A stretch of 64,000 nt of DNA from Methylobacterium sp. 17Sr1-1 (GCF_003173775.1 NZ_CP029552.1:6469001-6533000), one strand, 5' to 3'; positions 35,633 through 45,354 are shown, counted from the first letter of the stretch. Notes: generated by a model not told the origin, from the sequence alone. Numbers and translations are program-made.

Positions 35633-37642
35633 ATGTCAGGACCAGGCAGCCAGGGACCAGGCTCCGACATGCCGGGCGACGGCCCGGACCTGCGCGCCTC
35701 GATCCGGCGCGACCAGCTCGACGCGGTGCGCCGCAGCGTCCGGCACGCGATGCCGGTCAACGCGATCCTCGGCGCCACCAGCGCCCTCGTCGCCGCGCAG
35801 GCCGGGCACGCCGCCGCCGGCCTCGCGTGGTTCGCGGTGTCGTCGGTCGTCAACCTCACCCGCTTCGGCCTGTGCCGGGCCCCTTGCGCCGGCCTCGCCG
35901 TCCCCGAGGGCGCGCCGCCCGAGCAGGTACGAGCCGGTGCGCGCGCGATCGACCGGCACCTGCGCCTCGCTACCCTGACGGCCTTCCTGTCGGGCCTGGT
36001 CTGGTCGCTGGTGGCGCTCCTGTGCGACGGCTACACGGCGCCCCAGACCCTGTTCTACCTCGTGGTCGTCTGCGGCATCACCGCCGGAGCCGTCACCCAC
36101 GGCATGGCCTTCGCGGCGATTCCCGCGAGCTTCATCACGCCGCCGCTCCTGACGGTGGCCGGCTGCCTCGCCGTCGCCGGCGAGATCGACCGGATCGGAC
36201 TCGCCTTCACGGTGCTGCTCTACCTCGCGGCGCTCCTGCGCAGCGCCGTCGAGACCGAGCGGGGCTTTCGCCGCACCTCCCGGCTGAAGAACGAGGCGAC
36301 GGCGCTCGCCCGCGCCCGCCAGGAGGCGCATGCGGCCGCGAGCGCGCTGGCCGACGAGATGCGCCGGCGCGCCACCCACGACGCCCTCACCGGGCTGATG
36401 AACCGGGCCGGCTTCGCGCAAGGAGCGGAAGCGCGGATCCTGCGTCCGGGGCCGGCGGCCTGCCTGATGCTGCTCGACCTCGACGGCTTCAAGTCGGTCA
36501 ACGACGTCTACGGCCACTCGACCGGCGACCGCGTGCTGATCGAGGTGGCGCGGCGCCTGCGCCGGACCCTGCCGGCGGAGGCGCTGGCGGCCCGCTTCGG
36601 CGGCGACGAGTTCGCGGTCCTGTACGATCCCGCCGCCGGCCCGTCGCCGGCCGATCTCGCGGCGGCGCTGATCCAGGCCGTGGTCGAGCCGTTCGAGAGC
36701 TTCGATACCGGCCGCCTCGGCATCAGCATCGGCCTGTGCCACGCCCACGGGCCGAGCCTGACCGAGATGCTGACCTGCGCCGACGAGGCGCTCTACGCCG
36801 CCAAGGCCGCCGGGCGGAACCGCTTCCGGATCTTCGACGAGGGCCTGCGCGGACGCCTGGAGATGCGGCGCGACAGCGAGCGCGACCTCTCCCACGCGCT
36901 GGCCGAGAACGGCCTGGCGGTCTGGTTCCAGCCGATCTTCGGCGAGGGCGGCCGCCGCGTCGCCGGCCTCGAGGCCCTGGTGCGCTGGAACCACCCGGTC
37001 CACGGCTGGATCCCGCCGGGCGAGATCGTCGCCGCCGCCGCCCGGGCCGGCCTGACCGAGTCGCTCTTGCGCTTCATCCTGGAGCAGGTCTGCGGCGCGA
37101 TGCAGGCCCTGCGGGCCGGCGGCGTCCCCGACATCCGGGTGGCGATGAACGTCTCGCCGCGGGAGATGGCGCAGATCCCGGTCGACGAGATCGTGCTCGA
37201 CCGCCTGCGGGCGCTCGGGCTGGCCCCCGCCCTCCTCGAGATCGAGATCACCGAGGAGACCGCCCTCGACATCGAGGCGGTGCAGGGCAAGCTCGCGGCC
37301 CTCTCCCGTGCCGGGATCCGGGTGGCGCTGGACGATTTCGGCATCGGCTACTCGTCGCTGGCCTCGTTGCGCCAGTTGCGGGCCGGCCGGGTCAAGATCG
37401 ACCGCAGCCTCGTTACCGGCCTGTCGGCCTCGGACGACAAGCGCGGGCTGGTCCAGGCGGTGCTGGGTCTCGGCCGGGCCCTCGGCCTCGAAGTGGTGGC
37501 CGAGGGCGTCGAGACCGCCGAGGACCTCGCCAGCCTGCGGATTCTGGGCTGCCCGTTCGTGCAGGGCTACCATCTCGGCCGCCCGGTCCCCGCCGATCAG
37601 GCGCTCCGGCAGGTCCTGGCCTGCCGCCCGGACGCGGCCTGA
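35633..37642 (+). CDS. Membrane-bound GGDEF-EAL cyclic-di-GMP protein
   Basis: A 669-residue protein. The N-terminal 210 residues hold five or six hydrophobic segments (for example LTAFLSGLVWSLVALLCDGY). The GGDEF domain (about 240-400) is intact, with DLDGFKSVND for metal binding and the RFGGDEFAVL loop. The EAL domain (about 420-665) keeps GLEALVRWNHP, the Asn in MNVSPREM, EITEETALD, LDDFGIGYSSL, the Lys in VKIDRSL and EGVET. Both synthesis and breakdown of c-di-GMP are therefore possible. The start follows GAGGTG; earlier in-frame ATGs lack it. It stands as a single gene. Contrast the truncated relative at 17771-18175. Confidence 0.93.
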   Translation: MSGPGSQGPGSDMPGDGPDLRASIRRDQLDAVRRSVRHAMPVNAILGATSALVAAQAGHAAAGLAWFAVSSVVNLTRFGLCRAPCAGLAVPEGAPPEQVRAGARAIDRHLRLATLTAFLSGLVWSLVALLCDGYTAPQTLFYLVVVCGITAGAVTHGMAFAAIPASFITPPLLTVAGCLAVAGEIDRIGLAFTVLLYLAALLRSAVETERGFRRTSRLKNEATALARARQEAHAAASALADEMRRRATHDALTGLMNRAGFAQGAEARILRPGPAACLMLLDLDGFKSVNDVYGHSTGDRVLIEVARRLRRTLPAEALAARFGGDEFAVLYDPAAGPSPADLAAALIQAVVEPFESFDTGRLGISIGLCHAHGPSLTEMLTCADEALYAAKAAGRNRFRIFDEGLRGRLEMRRDSERDLSHALAENGLAVWFQPIFGEGGRRVAGLEALVRWNHPVHGWIPPGEIVAAAARAGLTESLLRFILEQVCGAMQALRAGGVPDIRVAMNVSPREMAQIPVDEIVLDRLRALGLAPALLEIEITEETALDIEAVQGKLAALSRAGIRVALDDFGIGYSSLASLRQLRAGRVKIDRSLVTGLSASDDKRGLVQAVLGLGRALGLEVVAEGVETAEDLASLRILGCPFVQGYHLGRPVPADQALRQVLACRPDAA

Positions 37643-37850
37643 CCACATCCGTCGCCCATCCCCGGTGAAGTCCAGCCCGGGTGTTTCATGGCCCGTGCGC
37701 GGCGGCCGCGGCGCCGGGACGACCGCGGGCGTCGATTCCGTCGGGAGAAGCCGGCAGGATCCGCTTTCCCGCCGCACCCGATCGGCTTAGGTCTCCTCTC
37801 GATGCCGCGCGCCCGCCGAACGGGCGCCGGCCCCGGGAGGAGACCAGACC

Positions 37851-39056
37851 ATGCAGCCGATTCTCGACACCTTCGATGCCCACGCCATTCTGCCGGAGGA
37901 CGGCCTCGCCGGTGCGCTGGCCGGCCGCGTCTGGCGGCCGGAGCTGAACGGCCCGAGCACCGTCGCGGTGCGGCCGGGCGCCGACGGGCGGCCGGAACTC
38001 GTCGACATCACCCGCGCCTTCCCGACCATCCGCGACCTGTGCGAGACGCCCGACCCGGCGAGCGCCCTGCGGGGCGCCGCCGGCGAGACGGTCGGCCCCC
38101 TCGACGCGGTGCTCGCCAACACGCCCCCGGACACCCGCGACGCCTCCAAGCCCTGGCTCCTGGCGCCGATCGACCTCCAGGCGGTCAAGGCCGCCGGCGT
38201 GACCTTCGCGGTCTCGATGCTGGAGCGGGTGATCGAGGAGCGGGCCCGCGGCAACCCGGACGCCGCGGCGGCGATCCGGGTCGAGGTCGGGCGCCTCGTC
38301 GGCAACGACCTGCGCCGGCTGAAGCCCGGCTCGCCCGAGGCGATGGCGCTGAAGAGCGTGCTCGTGGCGCAAGGCGCCTGGAGCCAGTACCTCGAGGTCG
38401 GCATCGGCCCCGACGCCGAGATCTTCACCAAGGCGCAGCCGCTCTCCTCCGTCGGCTGCGGCCAGGAGGCGGGCCTGCATCCGGGCTCGCAGTGGAACAA
38501 CCCGGAGCCGGAAGTGGCTTTGGTGGTCGCCTCCGACCAGCGCATCGTCGGGGCGACGCTCGGCAACGACGTCAACCTGCGCGACTTCGAGGGCCGCTCG
38601 GCCCTGCTGCTGGGCAAGGCCAAGGACAACGCCGCCTCCTGCGCGCTCGGGCCGTTCGTGCGCCTGTTCGACGAGGCTTTCAGCCTCGACCATGTCCGCC
38701 GCACGGTGGTGAGCCTGGAGGTGACGGGCGAGGACGGGTTCACCCTCGCCGGGACCTCGCCCCTCGCCGAGATCAGCCGCGACCCGGCCGACCTCGTCGC
38801 GGCGATGATGGGCGGGACCCACCAGTACCCGGACGGCGCGGTGCTCTTCCTCGGCACGATGTTCGCGCCGGTCGAGGACCGCGGCGCCCCGGGCCAGGGC
38901 TTCACCCACAAGGTCGGCGACCGGGTGGTGATCCGCAGCCCGGGCCTCGGGGCGCTGGTCAACCGCATGCGCCACTGCCAGGATTGCGAGCCCTGGACCT
39001 TCGGGGCGGCGGCGCTGATGCGCAACCTCGCCGCCCGCGGGCTCCTGAACGGTTGA
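37851..39056 (+). CDS. Fumarylacetoacetate hydrolase family protein
   Basis: A 401-residue enzyme of the FAH superfamily, which hydrolyses or hydrates beta-diketo acids and sugar-acid intermediates. The C-terminal FAH fold carries VGIGPDAEIFTKAQPLSSVG, EPEVALVVASD (acidic metal ligands) and LGNDVNLRDFEGRSALLLGK. The N-terminal 100 residues resemble the extended forms seen near sugar-acid genes. An AGGAG site lies before the ATG. No partner genes are adjacent, so the substrate is unknown. Assignment to the superfamily is firm, to a reaction only tentative. Confidence 0.88.
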   Translation: MQPILDTFDAHAILPEDGLAGALAGRVWRPELNGPSTVAVRPGADGRPELVDITRAFPTIRDLCETPDPASALRGAAGETVGPLDAVLANTPPDTRDASKPWLLAPIDLQAVKAAGVTFAVSMLERVIEERARGNPDAAAAIRVEVGRLVGNDLRRLKPGSPEAMALKSVLVAQGAWSQYLEVGIGPDAEIFTKAQPLSSVGCGQEAGLHPGSQWNNPEPEVALVVASDQRIVGATLGNDVNLRDFEGRSALLLGKAKDNAASCALGPFVRLFDEAFSLDHVRRTVVSLEVTGEDGFTLAGTSPLAEISRDPADLVAAMMGGTHQYPDGAVLFLGTMFAPVEDRGAPGQGFTHKVGDRVVIRSPGLGALVNRMRHCQDCEPWTFGAAALMRNLAARGLLNG

Positions 39057-39190
39057 GAAGCCGTTCATGACGGCGCGGCCGTGACATTCCCGTCACGGAA
39101 ACCGTAGACGCCATCCCGGACAAGCGTGGCCGGTTGCCAGGATTATAGCATTGGCTATACCTGGCGCCGGAACAGCAGGGGACGTGGGCG

Positions 39191-41278
39191 ATGCGGCGGA
39201 TGGGCGGAGCGGGGATCGGGGTGGCACTCGGGCTTTGCGCGGGCCTCGCGCAGGCGGCCGACCTGCGCCCTCCCGCCCCTGCCACGCCCACCTTCGTCGA
39301 CTGGTCCGGCCCCTATCTCGGGATCGAGGGCAGCGCCGGCGCCTCGTTCGGCAATTACCGCTTCGGGCCGAGCACGATCGGCGGCCGGACCATCCCGGCC
39401 TTCCAGAGCGGCGACTCGACGCGGCGCTCGGATACCGGCCGCACCGCCACCACGGCGGTCGGCGGGCTGTTCGGCGGCTACAACTGGCAGACGGGGCCGT
39501 ATCTCTACGGCCTGGAGGCGGACCTCTACGGGGCCAACCTCAAGCGACCGGTGCCCTCGACGGTCGTCGGCTTCGGCTACGAGGATGTCGACCCGCCCTT
39601 CAGCGTGATCCGCGGCAAGACCGATCTCTACGGCGCGCTCCGCGCCCGCCTCGGCTATTCGTTCGAAAGCTACCTCGTCTACGCCACCTTCGGGCTCGCC
39701 GGGGCCAATGCGCGGGTGCTGGCGACCTATCCGGACCTCGCCACCGGCGCGGTGGCGAGCGCGCGGCGCGACCTGTCGTTCCTCGGCTTCACCCTCGGCG
39801 CCGGCGTGCAATACGCCATCACCCCGAACCTCGCGCTCGGCCTCGACTACCGCTACGTCGATCTCGGCCGCTCCGGCCGCTTCGATCTGGGCAGCGTGCC
39901 GGGCCTCGGGCCCGTGACGACGCAGGCCGCCTTCTCCTCGCACCAGATGATGGCGCGGCTGTCCTGGTATCCCTACGGCCTGAAGCTGCCGGCGGAGGTG
40001 GCCGAGGACGCGCCGGCGAGCCGCGACACCGGCCGCTATTCCTTCCACGGCCAGACCACCTTCGTGACCCAGGGCGTGCCGGGCTTCCGCGCGCCCTATC
40101 GCGGCGAGAACAGCCTGGTCCCGAACCAGGTCCAGTCCACCACCACCGCGACCCTGTTCCTCGGCGTGAAGCTGACCGACAGCACGGAGCTCTACTACAA
40201 CCCGGAATTCTCCCAGGGCTTCGGCCTGTCGCGCACGCTCGGCGTCGCCGGCTTCGTCAACGGCGAGGCCCAGAAGGCCGGCGCGCCGTTCCCCAAGCTG
40301 CGCTCGAACCGCTACTTCGTCCGCCAGACCTTCGGCCTCGGCGGCGCGACGGAGGACGTGCCGGACGGCGTCAACCAGGTGGCGATGACCCGCGATATCG
40401 AGCGGGTCACGGTGGTGGCCGGCAAGTTCGCGCTGGGCGACTTCTTCGACGGCAACGTCTACGCCCACGACCCGCGGGTCGACTTCATGAACTGGTCGAT
40501 CTGGGGCTCCTCGGCCTGGGACTTCCCGGCGAACCTCCCCGGATTCACCCAAGGCGTGATGGTCGAGTACAACAGGCCGGAATTCGCCATCCGGGCCGCC
40601 TACACCCAGGTGCCCAAGCAGCCCTCGAACGACGTGCTCGACCCGCGGGTGTTCGAGCGCGCCGGCACCAACATCGAGTTCGAGGAGCGCCACGTCCTGC
40701 CCGGGCTGGAGCAGCCGGGCAAGCTGCGCATCGGCCTGTTCAGCAATGTCGGCAACACCGCCAATTACCGCCAGGTGGTCGATCTGACCCAGAGCGGGCT
40801 CTACGACGACATCAACGACGCGGCGGCCGCGACGCGCCGGCCCCGGCGCAAGACCGGCGCCTACATCAACCTGGAGCAGGCGCTGACGCCGGATCTCGGC
40901 CTGTTCGCCCGGGCCAGCGTCTCCGACGGGCGCAACGAGAGCCTGTCCTTCACCGACATCGACCGCAGCCTGTCGGGCGGGTTCTCGCTCAAGGGCACCG
41001 CCTGGGAGCGGCCCAGCGACACGCTCGGCATCGGCGCGGCGATCAACGGCCTGTCGCCGTCGCACCGGGCGTTCTTCGCGAACGGGGGCCTCGGCCTGCT
41101 GATCGGCGACGGGCGCCTGAACTACGGGACGGAGCGCGCCCTCGAGACCTACTACGCGCTCAGCCTCACCAAGGCGGTGACGGTGTCGTTCAACTATCAG
41201 CTGGTGGTGAACCCCGCCTATAACCGCGACCGCGGCCCCGCCAACTTCTTCGGCACCCGCCTGCACGCGGACTTCTAA
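39191..41278 (+). CDS. Fusion of an Omp25/31-like barrel with an OprB-type carbohydrate porin
   Basis: A 695-residue outer-membrane protein with a signal peptide (cleavage near AQA-AD). Residues about 23-270 look like a rhizobial Omp25/31 surface barrel (WSGPYLGIEGSAGASFGNYR, LRARLGYSFESYLVYATFG, ending LSWYPYGLK). Residues about 280-695 match an OprB carbohydrate-selective porin (YSFHGQTTFVTQGVPGFRAP, VAGKFALGDFFDGNVYAHDP, LGLLIGDGRLNYGTERALET, terminal Phe). Each part is about the length of a complete protein, so two barrels are encoded in one frame. No internal stop or ribosome site was noticed at the junction. It probably admits sugars or polyols (family-based). Confidence 0.87.
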   Translation: MRRMGGAGIGVALGLCAGLAQAADLRPPAPATPTFVDWSGPYLGIEGSAGASFGNYRFGPSTIGGRTIPAFQSGDSTRRSDTGRTATTAVGGLFGGYNWQTGPYLYGLEADLYGANLKRPVPSTVVGFGYEDVDPPFSVIRGKTDLYGALRARLGYSFESYLVYATFGLAGANARVLATYPDLATGAVASARRDLSFLGFTLGAGVQYAITPNLALGLDYRYVDLGRSGRFDLGSVPGLGPVTTQAAFSSHQMMARLSWYPYGLKLPAEVAEDAPASRDTGRYSFHGQTTFVTQGVPGFRAPYRGENSLVPNQVQSTTTATLFLGVKLTDSTELYYNPEFSQGFGLSRTLGVAGFVNGEAQKAGAPFPKLRSNRYFVRQTFGLGGATEDVPDGVNQVAMTRDIERVTVVAGKFALGDFFDGNVYAHDPRVDFMNWSIWGSSAWDFPANLPGFTQGVMVEYNRPEFAIRAAYTQVPKQPSNDVLDPRVFERAGTNIEFEERHVLPGLEQPGKLRIGLFSNVGNTANYRQVVDLTQSGLYDDINDAAAATRRPRRKTGAYINLEQALTPDLGLFARASVSDGRNESLSFTDIDRSLSGGFSLKGTAWERPSDTLGIGAAINGLSPSHRAFFANGGLGLLIGDGRLNYGTERALETYYALSLTKAVTVSFNYQLVVNPAYNRDRGPANFFGTRLHADF

Positions 41279-41884
41279 AGGCCTGCACCTTTCGGGGGAT
41301 GAAGCCGCGGGCAGTCGACCCCGTCCTGCCGCCGCGCGGGACCCGGTCCTCGTCCGAGCCCGTTGCGGAGCGCCGGGCCGCTCCAGCTCGTCGATCACGA
41401 CATGCAGCAGGTTTCCTTCTCCCGAGCCGGACGAGGACACCGGGGACGAAGATTCCGCGCGGGGGTCGTGACGGCCCGGACCAGACCTCGACCGTCAAGC
41501 TCGCGGCGAATCGGCCTGAGCTCACCTGCACGAGCGCTCACCCCCGCTCCCGAATGCTGCCGCGCGCAGGAGAGCGGGCGTGTTTCGCTGCGATGCCGGC
41601 ATCGCCGGGTGTCCGAATACTCCGCCTCGTCGCATGCGGACAGTCTGCCGATCCGCGCCGCACACCCTGCATCATCGACGATCGACGATCCCGCAGCCCG
41701 GACCGCCCTACTAACAAAGGATGCACTGCATCTTGCCCACGATCTTTCTAGATTGCGGCTGCCGAGGACGAGCAAAACGCCCGCACGTGTCGGACACCTG
41801 CTTGAACACCTTCGCTCGCCGAGAGCGAAAATCCGCACTCATGGCAGGACGACGACAACGGGCCGTCATTCGAGGGCGCGAACC
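41279..41884. other. Intergenic stretch without a supported gene
   Basis: About 600 bases between the porin and the acyltransferase. Frames on both strands lack coherent protein features. The last part is less GC-rich (for example CTACTAACAAAGGATGCACTG) and probably holds the acyltransferase promoter. No hairpin terminator after the porin was identified. Confidence 0.5.
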
Positions 41885-43861
41885 ATGCAACCTGCTATGA
41901 CCGGGCAGACGACGGCCGCGGGCTATCGGCCCGACATCGACGGCCTGCGCGCCGTCGCCGTGCTGGCAGTGATCCTCTACCATGTCGGCGCGCCCTGGAT
42001 GCCGGGCGGCTTCGTCGGGGTCGACGTGTTCTTCGTCATCTCCGGCTACGTCATCACCCGCGGGCTGATGCGGGAGGCCGCCGGCGGCAGGATCGGCCTC
42101 GCGGATTTCTACGCGCGGCGCATCCGGCGCATCCTGCCGGCCCTGGTCGCGACCCTCGTCCTGACCTCGCTGGCGGCGTACTGGATCCTGCTGCCGCCGC
42201 AGCTCGAGGAATACGCCGGCAGCGCGGCGGCCTCGGCCCTGTCGGTGGCGAACCTGTATTTCTGGCGCGCCTCGGGCTATTTCGACGCCGCGGCACTGTA
42301 CCGGCCGCTGCTGCACACCTGGTCGCTCTCGGTCGAGGAGCAGTTCTACTTCGTCCTGCCGGTGTCGCTGCTGTTGCTGGTGCGCCTGCGGGTGCGACGG
42401 CTCTGGCTGCCCTTCGCGGCGATCGCCCTCCTCTCGTTCGGCTTGAGCCTCTATGCCGGCCGCCACGCGCCGACGGCGAATTTCTACCTGCTGCCGACCC
42501 GGGCCTGGGAACTCCTCGTCGGCACCCTGCTGGCGATGGCGCCGCACGCCGCGACGCGCCCGCTGCCGGCGCGTCTCCGCCACCCGGTCCTGCGTCAGCT
42601 CGCCGGCCTCGCCGGGCTCGCGGGCATCCTGGCGCCGTCCCTGCTCTACACCGAGGCCACGCCCTTCCCCGGCGCGGGCGCCCTGCCGCCCTGCCTCGGC
42701 GCCGCCCTGCTGATCCGCCTCGGCGAGACGCAGGGCCCCCGCGCGGCGGCGACCCGCCTGCTGGCGCTCCCTCCCCTCGTCGCCGTCGGGCTGATCTCCT
42801 ACTCGGCCTATCTGGTGCACTGGCCGCTGATCGTGCTCGGCCGGATCGCCCTGATGCGCGACTTCACCACCCCCGAGACGGTCGCGGTGATTGCCGCGAC
42901 GCTCGTCCTCGCCACCCTGTCGTACCGCTTCGTCGAGCAGCCCTTCCGGCGGCCGCACCTGCCGGTGCGATCGCAGCCGCGACGGCTCGGCCCGGTCTTC
43001 GCCTCGGGCCTCCTCGCCACCCTGGCGATGGCGGGCCTCGGCTGGGCCGGGGTGGCGAGCGGCGGCCTGCCCGGCCGCTTCCCGGATTTCCGCCTTCGGT
43101 CGATCCCCGGCACCGAGACCTGGAACCACCGCACCTGCTTCCTGTTCGCCGACCAGACCTGGCAGGCCTGGGACCTGGAGGGCTGCACCCGCACCGCGGC
43201 CGGGGACGGCATGGCGGGGAACGACCGCGTGCTGCTGTGGGGCGACAGCTTCGCGGCGCATTACGTGCCGGGCCTGATCCGCCACGCCGATCGGCTGCCC
43301 GGCCGCCTCGTCCAGTACACGGCGGCCGGGTGCCAGCCGACTTTGGGCACCGCCTCGCACGTCGTGCCGCATTGCCGCGCCTTCAACGACAACGCCCTGG
43401 CGCTGATCCGCCGGCTCGGGATCCGCCACGTGGTGCTGGCGGCCCGCTGGGGCGCGCAGCGCGACCGCTCCGTGCCCGAGCGCCTGCGCGAGACGGTGGC
43501 GCAGATCGCTGCCCTCGGGGCCCGCGTCCACGTCGTCGGGCAATCGCCGGAATTCCCTCTCGACCCGGCCTTCATGGCCTATCACCAGCGCCACGACCCG
43601 CCGGACGCCGCCGGCCGCTGGCGCCCGGTCGAGACCGGCTCCCTGAACGAGGCCCTGCGGGCGGCGCTGCCGGCGGGCGCGACCTTCGTCGATCCGCGCG
43701 CCGCCCTCTGCGCGGGCGACACCTGCCCCTATGCCCAGGGCGATACGTTCCTCTACGCCGATTCCGGCCACTTCTCCTCGGCCGGAGCGGCGCTCGCGGT
43801 CGAGCGCCTCCTCGCGGCCGGGCTGCTCGCCCCGGCCCGCTCCGCCGCGGCCGTCCCGTGA
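41885..43861 (+). CDS. OafA-type acyltransferase with C-terminal SGNH domain
   Basis: A 658-residue inner-membrane enzyme that adds acetyl or similar groups to surface polysaccharide. The acyltransferase-3 domain starts YRPDIDGLRAVAVLAVILYH (catalytic His) and FVGVDVFFVISGYVITRGLM, with about ten membrane segments to residue 390. The rest is a periplasmic SGNH-like domain: LLWGDSFAAHYVPGL holds the nucleophile block and DSGHFSSAGAALAVERLL the terminal D-x-x-H. This two-domain layout is known for O-antigen and exopolysaccharide acetylases. The start is the ATG before QPAMTGQTT; an open frame continues 174 codons upstream without homology. The gene is not in a polysaccharide cluster here. Confidence 0.9.
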   Translation: MQPAMTGQTTAAGYRPDIDGLRAVAVLAVILYHVGAPWMPGGFVGVDVFFVISGYVITRGLMREAAGGRIGLADFYARRIRRILPALVATLVLTSLAAYWILLPPQLEEYAGSAAASALSVANLYFWRASGYFDAAALYRPLLHTWSLSVEEQFYFVLPVSLLLLVRLRVRRLWLPFAAIALLSFGLSLYAGRHAPTANFYLLPTRAWELLVGTLLAMAPHAATRPLPARLRHPVLRQLAGLAGLAGILAPSLLYTEATPFPGAGALPPCLGAALLIRLGETQGPRAAATRLLALPPLVAVGLISYSAYLVHWPLIVLGRIALMRDFTTPETVAVIAATLVLATLSYRFVEQPFRRPHLPVRSQPRRLGPVFASGLLATLAMAGLGWAGVASGGLPGRFPDFRLRSIPGTETWNHRTCFLFADQTWQAWDLEGCTRTAAGDGMAGNDRVLLWGDSFAAHYVPGLIRHADRLPGRLVQYTAAGCQPTLGTASHVVPHCRAFNDNALALIRRLGIRHVVLAARWGAQRDRSVPERLRETVAQIAALGARVHVVGQSPEFPLDPAFMAYHQRHDPPDAAGRWRPVETGSLNEALRAALPAGATFVDPRAALCAGDTCPYAQGDTFLYADSGHFSSAGAALAVERLLAAGLLAPARSAAAVP

Positions 43862-43971
43862 CCTAAGCAGATTTCGCAAAAGTGGCCGCCGGTTTTGCGA
43901 CAAAAATCTGCGACAAAACAAGAAGCTAAGCGGGCGAAGCGTTGGCCTGCCAACGCAAGTCTGCTTAGGAT
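43862..43971. repeat. Palindromic intergenic element
   Basis: Outer arms CCTAAGCAGA (43863-43872) and TCTGCTTAGG (43960-43969) are exact inverses. Inside, CGCAAAA (43875-43881) and TTTTGCG (43893-43899), flanked by GCAGATTT and AAATCTGC, form a second hairpin. It separates two converging genes and may end both transcripts. The style matches rhizobial mosaic repeats; no second copy was seen in this window. Confidence 0.7.
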
Positions 43972-45020
43972 CACGAACGGGCGACGGCGACCGCGCCGTC
44001 GTCGAGGACGAGGAAGCGGATGCCCGCGCCGCGCAGGGCCGCGATCGCCTTGTGGCGGGAGCGGGCGCCGTTGCCCTCGGCATCCTCCTCGAGGCGCCGC
44101 ACCGTCGAGAGCGACAGGCCGCTCGCCTCCGCCAGGGTGGTCATCGACCAGTCGAGCAGCGCCCGGGCGGCGCGCAGGTGGTGGCCCGCCACCGCCTGCT
44201 CCAGGCCCTCGCGCAGGGGCTCGGGCGCCATCAGGGGGGCGGCGAGGGCGGCGGGGTAGACGAGACCGTGGCGCTCGACCAGGCGGCCGCGCTCGTCGTG
44301 GACCGGAACGGACAGCACCCGGTACCGCTCGGGCTGACGGTTGCGGTGGTGGAGCAGCGGCGCGGCGTGGAACACGCCTCCGGCGGCGCGGCGCGCGACG
44401 CTCTCGCGGAACGCCGCGCGCTCCTCCGGCACCACGTCGGCGAAGGGATCGGCGTCGAGCTCCTCGATCGGGCGTCCGGCGAATTGCGCCGCCTCGGGCG
44501 GGAAGCGGAAGCGCCCGTCGAGGTCGACGGGGACGAACAGCATGCGGGTCGCGGCGAACCAGGCGCTGCGCTGGCGCTGGTCGATCCGGCGCAGCCGCAG
44601 CAGGGCCGCCGAGTCGGTCACGTCGAGGACGAGGCCCGCGGCCGCCCGCGGCCGGCCCTCCGCGGTCAGGTGCATCTCGGTGCGCATCGTGAGCGTGCGC
44701 AGGGTCCCGTCCGGCCGCACGATCCGGATCTGGCGCTCGGGCAGGGCGTGGCCCTGAACCAGGTCGGCGGCGCTCGCCAGGTTGGGTCGGTCGTCGGGAT
44801 GGACGAGCGCGGTGAGCAGGTCGTAGCTCGGCCGCGTCCGCGCGGGGTCGAGCCCGAGCAGGCGAAACAGGCCGGGCGACCAGGTCTGCCGGTCGGAGGC
44901 GAAGAGCCAGGCCCAGCTTCCGGTCAGGCCGGCCGTCTCGGTCAGCCGGAGGAAATCGGCGGGCGCGAAGAACGGATCGGGCGCCCGCATCGCCTGTCGC
45001 CGCATCGGGTCCTGCCGCAT
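43971..45020 (-). CDS. PAS-domain protein with C-terminal XRE-type helix-turn-helix
   Basis: A 349-residue cytosolic protein. A PAS fold covers about residues 20-140 (TGSWAWLFASDRQTWSPGLF, then LVHPDDRPNLASA and RIVRPDGTLRTLTMR). A second PAS-like part follows (RMLFVPVDLDGRFRFPPEAA). The C-terminal 75 residues resemble a Cro/C1 helix-turn-helix (HHLRAARALLDWSMTTLAEA, then SGLSLSTVRRLEEDAEG). It thus looks like a one-component sensor binding DNA directly. The start MRQDPMRRQ follows GAGGATCC. Ligand and target are unknown; the acyl-CoA dehydrogenase gene is divergent and may be a target. Confidence 0.78.
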   Translation of the reverse strand: MRQDPMRRQAMRAPDPFFAPADFLRLTETAGLTGSWAWLFASDRQTWSPGLFRLLGLDPARTRPSYDLLTALVHPDDRPNLASAADLVQGHALPERQIRIVRPDGTLRTLTMRTEMHLTAEGRPRAAAGLVLDVTDSAALLRLRRIDQRQRSAWFAATRMLFVPVDLDGRFRFPPEAAQFAGRPIEELDADPFADVVPEERAAFRESVARRAAGGVFHAAPLLHHRNRQPERYRVLSVPVHDERGRLVERHGLVYPAALAAPLMAPEPLREGLEQAVAGHHLRAARALLDWSMTTLAEASGLSLSTVRRLEEDAEGNGARSRHKAIAALRGAGIRFLVLDDGAVAVARS

Positions 45021-45354
45021 GGATCCTCGCCGGGTCTGTCCCCGCCCGATGGCTCGCCGCTTCACCGCGCCGTCGCCCGCAGGAATAAATACAGGCCATG
45101 CCGCCCCGCGGGGCAAGACCGCCCGGCTTGGACTGTCGTCGCAGACGTGGCCTCGCGGACCTGGCCTCGCAAACCTGGCCTGTGGCATCGACGCTTCGCC
45201 TGCGGCGGCAGGCTTCGTGGCGGCCGATGCGGCCCGTGATAGCAGACAGGTCCTCATGGCATGACACCCGCGGCCGCGGATTGTGTAGCCTGACGGCAAC
45301 GAACCGATGGGACGCAGCGCCCGCGCAAGCGCCGCGCCAGGATGGAGACGCCCG
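45021..45354. other. Divergent promoter region
   Basis: The gap holds the upstream regions of the PAS-HTH gene (-) and the acyl-CoA dehydrogenase gene (+). A short imperfect tandem, ACCTGGCCTCGC-type units around 45155-45180, is present. No -10/-35 pair could be assigned with confidence and no further gene was seen. Confidence 0.5.

Noticed and set aside
39079..39098. CCGTGAC/GTCACGG hairpin after the FAH-family gene as terminator
   Set aside because: The stem is only seven bases and has no T-run, so it is not listed as a feature.
39155..41440. A 761-codon minus-strand open frame opposite the fused porin
   Set aside because: No domain, no start signal, and antisense composition; the porin frame has a signal peptide and a terminal Phe.
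41395..41838. A 147-codon minus-strand frame between the porin and the acyltransferase
   Set aside because: Arg/Ser/Cys-rich, without domain, ribosome site or partner; typical chance frame.
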